A DNA stretch of 35,408 bases, from positions 1-35,408 of IMG/VR virus record IMGVR_UViG_3300020446_000036; one strand, given 5' to 3'. A model generated the notes under the pieces. That model saw only the letters and a list, made by a program, of their open reading frames with translations, ran no database searches and had not been told where the DNA came from. Below are positions 31,204-35,408 of this stretch, piece after piece (positions within the stretch are counted from its first letter, which is position 1; each line of letters opens with the position of its first letter). Made by a program: the position numbers and the translations under genes. This stretch comes from a virus.

Positions 31204-31322
31204 TATTCAACCTCCTTTTCATTTAACAGATAACAAGCCATGCAGGGTTCCAACGAATCCTCCCATGCGGCATCGGGAACCACCACATAGCCTGTATCCT
31301 TACATTCTTCACACGTTATCAT
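31203..31322 (-). CDS. Tiny zinc-knuckle protein (39 residues)
   Basis: The 39-residue product starts MITCEECKDTGYVVVPDAAW and has CEEC (C4/C7) and CMAC (C27/C30), forming a small zinc ribbon of the C-x2-C-x2-TGY type seen in DnaJ-like knuckles. AAAGGTGGCAAA precedes the ATG. Its start overlaps the end of the upstream gene and its stop overlaps the next ATG (TAATG). It is below the size most gene callers accept. Confidence 0.6.
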   Translation of the reverse strand: MITCEECKDTGYVVVPDAAWEDSLEPCMACYLLNEKEVE

Positions 31323-32373
31323 TTTGCCACCTTTGTTCTACATCTTGCATAATAGCACGTTCTTTCAATTTGGCCCTGAACATCGCCATACGAGCCTCTT
31401 CTTTTACCTGCATGTTGAATATGTGATCTTCAGGCCACCATTCAGGTCTTCTATCGATCTTTGCGAACTTTAACAAGTGCATGTATCCGTCGCTCATGTG
31501 AATCTTCTTCCTGTATGGCTTCCACTCAGCGAATGACCATTTACCGTTGAGATAGTATTGACGATATTCCTCAACTACATCCTCCATCGACATCATGATT
31601 CTCTTTGACCTATACTTATCAGCCATTGCTGGTTTAGGCAAGTCTCTGACATTATCAAAGTCATAGTCTGAGATTAGGTTCACATCATCGTTGAGGCTAG
31701 GGTTGTTGTCATGTGAATCACTCACATACCTCATTCTATCTAACCATCTACTACCATGCACCTTGCCATCTCTATCATAATGGCGGTTTGGATCATCCTT
31801 TATATTGAGGTCATCCACTATTTCCTCCCTTGCCTGTAGATACAAGCAGTACATGACGAACAATGGATACACATCATTCATTCTCTTTTGGACGGAGTGA
31901 TACTTGTAGGTCATCGTTTCATTGTCATCATTGACAGTGGAATACCTTCCAGTGTACTCATTGCACAATGCAAGTGAATGTAGCCAAAGGTATGTCGCAC
32001 CATCGAACATCCTAGCCCATATCGTTGAGGGATGGTTGAACATCACTGACTTATACAGATACGGCTGCTTTACCTCATACAACTTATGCAGGAGTTCCCG
32101 TAAGGGGATCTTATACTCAAACAGATTTCGCCTAAGATGCGACAACTCATTGTCGTTGAACACTTGATAGGAGTTATACAATCTAAAGTTCATGTAATCA
32201 TGCATCTTGTTCAGTATATTGGCAGGTATTGCACTAGTCACTATCATTTCACCAAACCAATGTAGGTTGGTCGATAGCATCTGAAAACTCTCAGTAGGCA
32301 TCTTGACAACATGCTTGTCGATCATCATGGTCGCTGCCCTGATTGGGTTCTTGTCTAATACGAATATATTCAT
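31309..32373 (-). CDS. Pyr_excise-like viral protein (DKHVVKM family)
   Basis: A 354-residue protein. The N-terminus MNIFVLDKNPIRAATMMIDK followed by HVVKMPTESFQMLST matches a family, common in marine phages and large viruses, with the start MNIFxLDxxPxxAAxxxxDKHVVKMxxE. It is often annotated as pyrimidine-dimer DNA glycosylase-related. The middle has NHPSTIWARMFDGATYLWLH, also typical. I recall the family pattern but have not checked whether glycosylase residues are kept; the function may differ. It overlaps the helicase gene by ATGA. Confidence 0.55.
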   Translation of the reverse strand: MNIFVLDKNPIRAATMMIDKHVVKMPTESFQMLSTNLHWFGEMIVTSAIPANILNKMHDYMNFRLYNSYQVFNDNELSHLRRNLFEYKIPLRELLHKLYEVKQPYLYKSVMFNHPSTIWARMFDGATYLWLHSLALCNEYTGRYSTVNDDNETMTYKYHSVQKRMNDVYPLFVMYCLYLQAREEIVDDLNIKDDPNRHYDRDGKVHGSRWLDRMRYVSDSHDNNPSLNDDVNLISDYDFDNVRDLPKPAMADKYRSKRIMMSMEDVVEEYRQYYLNGKWSFAEWKPYRKKIHMSDGYMHLLKFAKIDRRPEWWPEDHIFNMQVKEEARMAMFRAKLKERAIMQDVEQRWQNDNV

Positions 32374-33821
32374 GCTATACCAACTCTATCTCCTACGTAA
32401 TATAGGTTCTTCATTGCCCTAGTTATTGCTACATAGCACAGGTTGTTTTCCTGTTGCCTGTCTGCTGACGACTTTGCCATTGGGTGTGGCATCACATCAG
32501 TCTTGATGATCCAAACGTTGTTGGACTCAAGACCCTTGGCCTTGTGGATAGTGGAGAAAACTACTCCACGATTCTTGCCATCCTTGAATATCGTCTCGAT
32601 GTTATCAAGCAGTCCCTTGACACTAACTGCGTTTCTTGTTAGATGAACAATGCAGTCATATCGATCTTGGAGACTTTCTGCTTGTTTCTCCTTGTCATTC
32701 CTGATAAGAGACATCTTCGCCTCATTAACGAAGTCCTTCAACTGTGGAAGGAACATCTCGATTGGCATCTCATCAGGAACACCTGTCTTCTTGACAAGTG
32801 ACTTCAATGAAGTGCCGATGTCACGACCAAGCACATACGCTGGTCTGCCTTGTGCTATCATAGCGAAGCATCTCTCAATCAATGGTGCATTGACCCTGCA
32901 TAGAACCATGTCACCTTCTGATGGATTGAATGGTGCATTGACTGTGACAGTTCCCTCATCAGCCTCATCGTGGCAGTGGTAATCAGGAACATACCTGTTT
33001 GCTTCTGCAACAACGGACCTTGGACACCTGAATGTCTTGCTCAATGTGAACTTCTCCACACCTCTTGACGACTTCACAAGTGTTGACTCAAACAGTCCCA
33101 TCGATGCTGAGTCAGCACCACGGAAACCATAGATCGCTTGATTTGGATCACCAACGACAACCATCCTTCCACCATTACATGCCTTCAGAATAAGTTGCCT
33201 TTGTGCCTCATTGAAGTCCTGTGCCTCATCGACAAACAGGACATCGAAATGCTCTATGGAAAGATCCATCACGATTGGTAGCCAAATCATGTCATCGAAG
33301 TCAAACTCATCCGTCGTTAGACTTCTACGGTATAGATCAGGTATCGCATTGATTGCAGAATCCCTATCACGAACACCATCAAACTCAATGTTGTACTCGT
33401 AGATGATGTCCATCACGGTTCTTCTATCCACGTTGGGATGGAAGGCCATTGACGACTTCAACAGTGAGATCAACTTACCCAACTGGTTCTTCGACTTGTA
33501 CTTCTTACCTAAGACCAACTCGATGTTGTTTCGGTTCTTCCACTTGTTCATCCTACCTCTTCGATTCACCTTCTTGATTGCCTTCATTCCTAGGGAGTGA
33601 AAGGTCATCGCCTTGCAGTCGCTTGGTAGTTTATTGTCCAACTCAGATGCTATGGCCTTGTTGAAAGCCAAGAATCCTTTGTTAGCACCGCTCGTTCTCT
33701 TGGAGCCCTGCACAATAGTGAAGGTCTTGCCAGTGCCAGCACCAGCATACACCATCACATGACTTGTGCCATGTTCCAGTTCGTTCCATATCTCTTCTTG
33801 TTCATTTGTTCCCTTTATCAT
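32370..33821 (-). CDS. UvrD/Rep-like superfamily 1 DNA helicase
   Basis: A 483-residue protein with Walker A AGAGTGKT at 26-33, motif II FVDEAQDF, motif III VVVGDPNQAIYGFRGA, motif V FSTIHKAKGLE and motif VI CYVAITRAMKNLYYVG. This is a short SF1A helicase, about two-thirds the length of UvrD, with reduced 2B insertions. It probably unwinds DNA during viral replication or recombination. I chose ATG 33821, after AAGTGATGAAA; the frame is open nine bases upstream. It overlaps the neighbouring genes at both ends. Confidence 0.88.
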   Translation of the reverse strand: MIKGTNEQEEIWNELEHGTSHVMVYAGAGTGKTFTIVQGSKRTSGANKGFLAFNKAIASELDNKLPSDCKAMTFHSLGMKAIKKVNRRGRMNKWKNRNNIELVLGKKYKSKNQLGKLISLLKSSMAFHPNVDRRTVMDIIYEYNIEFDGVRDRDSAINAIPDLYRRSLTTDEFDFDDMIWLPIVMDLSIEHFDVLFVDEAQDFNEAQRQLILKACNGGRMVVVGDPNQAIYGFRGADSASMGLFESTLVKSSRGVEKFTLSKTFRCPRSVVAEANRYVPDYHCHDEADEGTVTVNAPFNPSEGDMVLCRVNAPLIERCFAMIAQGRPAYVLGRDIGTSLKSLVKKTGVPDEMPIEMFLPQLKDFVNEAKMSLIRNDKEKQAESLQDRYDCIVHLTRNAVSVKGLLDNIETIFKDGKNRGVVFSTIHKAKGLESNNVWIIKTDVMPHPMAKSSADRQQENNLCYVAITRAMKNLYYVGDRVGIA

Positions 33822-34257
33822 TTTCATCACTTATTTTTATTATCTTATTATTGAGTGCAATTATCTGCTTTTGGAGTTTATCGAAATGCTCCGGTCCTCG
33901 ATGATATATCGATTGTGCAACCTTGGAGTTTAGGTTCTTCATGTTCGTGAAGTTCTCATCGAGTTTCTCCATGTTGTCGATCACCCTATCCAACTTCCTG
34001 TCTAGAGCCCTTTGCTGCTCCATCACCCTATCGATCCTGCGATCAATCGCCTCTATCTTCCATGAGTAGAGATCACCTAGGAACTCCCTCATCTTCTCCT
34101 GCTTACCCTGAATATTACGAATACCAGCACCTTTGCTGATATCCTTACGCTCATGCTCAGGACACAGTTTCCTAGATGACCTATTGGTTGGAACCTTGAA
34201 CGTGCGATTGCACTTGTGTCCATCCTCCAATATGTGTTGGCAGTTTTTGTATGGCAT
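33802..34257 (-). CDS. Zinc-finger plus coiled-coil protein, first gene of the long operon
   Basis: A 151-residue protein. C6, C16, C32 and H35 (NCQHIL ... HKCNRTF ... LCPEHER) give a probable CCCH zinc finger in the first 40 residues. Residues about 75-140 form a long charged coiled coil (IDRRIDRVMEQQRALDRKLD and on). An ideal AGGTGATATT ribosome site precedes the ATG. It is the first gene after the long non-coding region and may be an early regulator or scaffold; this is inferred from position only. Confidence 0.6.
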   Translation of the reverse strand: MPYKNCQHILEDGHKCNRTFKVPTNRSSRKLCPEHERKDISKGAGIRNIQGKQEKMREFLGDLYSWKIEAIDRRIDRVMEQQRALDRKLDRVIDNMEKLDENFTNMKNLNSKVAQSIYHRGPEHFDKLQKQIIALNNKIIKISDENDKGNK

Positions 34258-34344
34258 AATATCACCTGTGAATAGTAATTAAGTCGGGAAAATGCGGGTG
34301 GAGAGAGAGGCCCTGTATCTTGGGATGCGCATTTTTTACCGATA

Positions 34345-34846
34345 CAAACCGACTTTTTTGAGTAGTAGAATTGGGAAGAGAACGATCATCGCTGTACTGT
34401 GGGAAAACCCAACACGTAGCCTTTTCTCTTTTTACTCGTACAAACCCAACTCCTGTTAATGTGGATTGGAACACACGTATTATGACACTACGCTGTGTAA
34501 GGAAGTGAATAAGAACAATTCGTGTTTTTTTATTCACACAACCAATCCAAGGAGTAGTTTGTTGGGACAATCTGTATGGTGCTATGCCCAATATCTGCGA
34601 AGGTGATCAGTCACGATCATCGGTTTACACAATAGAATGTACAGAACTAACTGTTTTTCACACACATCGTTGACTAATACGATATTGCACATACAATCGT
34701 GCCTCTTGTTCAAACCGACGGTTTTGCTAATTCTTGTTTTCCGTTTCCCTTTGCTGCTGTAATTGTTTATACCGGACAGCCCTTAACGTGGTAGGGAATC
34801 AACTTCTGCATCTTTTCAGATTTTACTGATATCAAACCCAACTGTT
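34345..34846 (+). repeat. Dispersed CAAACC(C/G)AC-type elements
   Basis: Copies at 34345-34353 (CAAACCGAC), 34441-34449 (CAAACCCAAC core, followed by TCCTGTT), 34711-34719 (CAAACCGAC) and 34833-34842 (CAAACCCAAC, followed by TGTT), with a partial copy at 34405-34413. All face the same way. They could be iterons or operator sites. Confidence 0.45.
34505..34537. repeat. Inverted repeat GTGAATAA/TTATTCAC
   Basis: A perfect 8-bp stem (34505-34512 with 34530-34537) that extends inward by three further pairs if a G-T pair is allowed. The loop contains a T7 run. It lies in the middle of the non-coding region among the repeated elements and could be a protein-binding palindrome or an unwinding element. 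Confidence 0.5.
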
Positions 34847-34866
34847 CATGTGACCTATGTGAGTCA

Positions 34867-35211
34867 CTATGAATCTGAACGCATTGCTATCAGCAGCAAT
34901 GCAAGGTAGCCAATGAGATCCTTGACGATATCCTCATCAGCCTCCATTGAGTCATTTCCTCTCATGAGGCGACTCAACTTGTCATCAATCCTGACTTTCA
35001 ACTGCTCGTCCTTGTCTACCTTGGAGAACACCCGAACAGGATTGAACACCGAGTCTCCATATTGGATGTTCTTCTGAAGAAGGAACTCCTTCACCTCATC
35101 CATGACTTGCTCGATGTTTTCTTGAGTAGTAATTTCTTTCACCTCCCCACTACTTCCACTAGTCTGTGGATGTGGGTGGTGGTTTTTCTTCTTGTCGTTA
35201 TTTGGTGTCAT
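34867..35211 (-). CDS. DUF1599 / nucleotide-modification-associated domain protein
   Basis: A 114-residue protein. After a disordered, His/Pro-rich start it shows QKNIQYGDSVFNPVRVFS (residues 46-63), then LKVRIDDKLSRLMRG (71-85) and ADEDIVKDLIGYLALL (91-106). These match the DUF1599 pattern (KN.DYGDS ... RI.DKLSRL ... ED...DLIGYL), a MazG-related helical family found in phages with modified-nucleotide metabolism. It may hydrolyse or handle nucleotides. GAGGTAG precedes the ATG at 35211. It stands apart from the main operon, after the non-coding region. Confidence 0.75.
   Translation of the reverse strand: MTPNNDKKKNHHPHPQTSGSSGEVKEITTQENIEQVMDEVKEFLLQKNIQYGDSVFNPVRVFSKVDKDEQLKVRIDDKLSRLMRGNDSMEADEDIVKDLIGYLALLLIAMRSDS

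Positions 35212-35408
<197 letters not shown>

Larger units (their letters stand above)
34258..34866. promoter_or_regulatory. Long non-coding region with short repeats; candidate origin/promoter
   Basis: 609 bases without a convincing gene, in a window otherwise almost fully coding. It contains at least four copies of a CAAACC(C/G)AC-like element (34345, 34441, 34711, 34833) plus a related AAACCCAAC at 34405, several T/A-rich runs and a large inverted repeat at 34505-34537. An AT-rich stretch (CTTAATTACTA on the minus strand, about 34274-34284) lies upstream of the operon's first gene and may be its TATA element. The mix of repeats and AT-rich DNA fits a replication origin or a shared promoter. 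Confidence 0.45.

Noticed and set aside
34262-34591. A 109-residue minus-strand frame in the non-coding region
   Set aside because: Composition is like random DNA, there is no ribosome site, and it runs across the repeated elements and the inverted repeat.

Overview
The window looks like roughly a third to a half of the genome of a tailed virus of a marine archaeon. The best fit is the magroviruses, which infect Marine Group II Euryarchaeota (Poseidoniales). Three things support this: a tail-fibre block typical of marine tailed viruses, a nearly complete archaeal/eukaryal-type replication set (family B polymerase, PCNA, clamp loader, PriS/PriL-type primase, ATP-dependent ligase, XPF-like nuclease), and an archaeal TFIIB. 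Many genes carry ribosome binding sites of the form GGAGGTGAT, the complement of the archaeal 16S rRNA tail. The assignment is inferred from gene content; no database search was possible.

Layout. Bases 1-4352 run on the plus strand and hold the end of a structural module: the C-terminus of one tail protein, an 880-residue repeat-rich fibre, a second fibre-like protein, a tail-assembly-chaperone-like protein and one or two small proteins. A convergent junction at about 4353-4605 contains a hairpin and a U7 tract. From 34257 down to 4606 almost every base is coding on the minus strand, in about 50 tightly packed genes. Most neighbours touch by ATGA, TGATG or TAATG, so they probably form one or a few long operons. 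A 609-base non-coding stretch at 34258-34866 carries short repeats and inverted repeats and may be an origin or control region. It is followed by a DUF1599 gene and a low-complexity end with small hairpins and a GA tract.

Functions on the minus strand, in order of transcription: zinc/coiled-coil protein, UvrD-like helicase, a Pyr_excise-like protein and several small proteins; a ubiquitin-like protein ending in Gly-Gly; class II ribonucleotide reductase; TFB; an E1/ThiF-like enzyme; a membrane-anchored Myb-like protein; a JAMM protease; a secreted lipoprotein; a PC4-like protein; a possible histone; DNA ligase; a second histone-fold protein; both clamp-loader ATPases; a candidate single-strand binding protein; a RecA/Sak4-like ATPase; PCNA; a DNA polymerase split into two genes by a zinc-finger gene; a Cas4-like nuclease; a PriS-PriL fusion primase; an XPF-like nuclease; a helicase-like ATPase; and a 3'-5' exonuclease.

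The most interesting points are three. The ubiquitin-like protein, the E1-like enzyme and the JAMM protease could together form a virus-encoded conjugation or sulfur-transfer system. Two histone-fold candidates flank the ligase gene. The polymerase is split cleanly just before its motif C. At least ten small genes here are shorter than usual gene-calling cut-offs and were read directly from the sequence.
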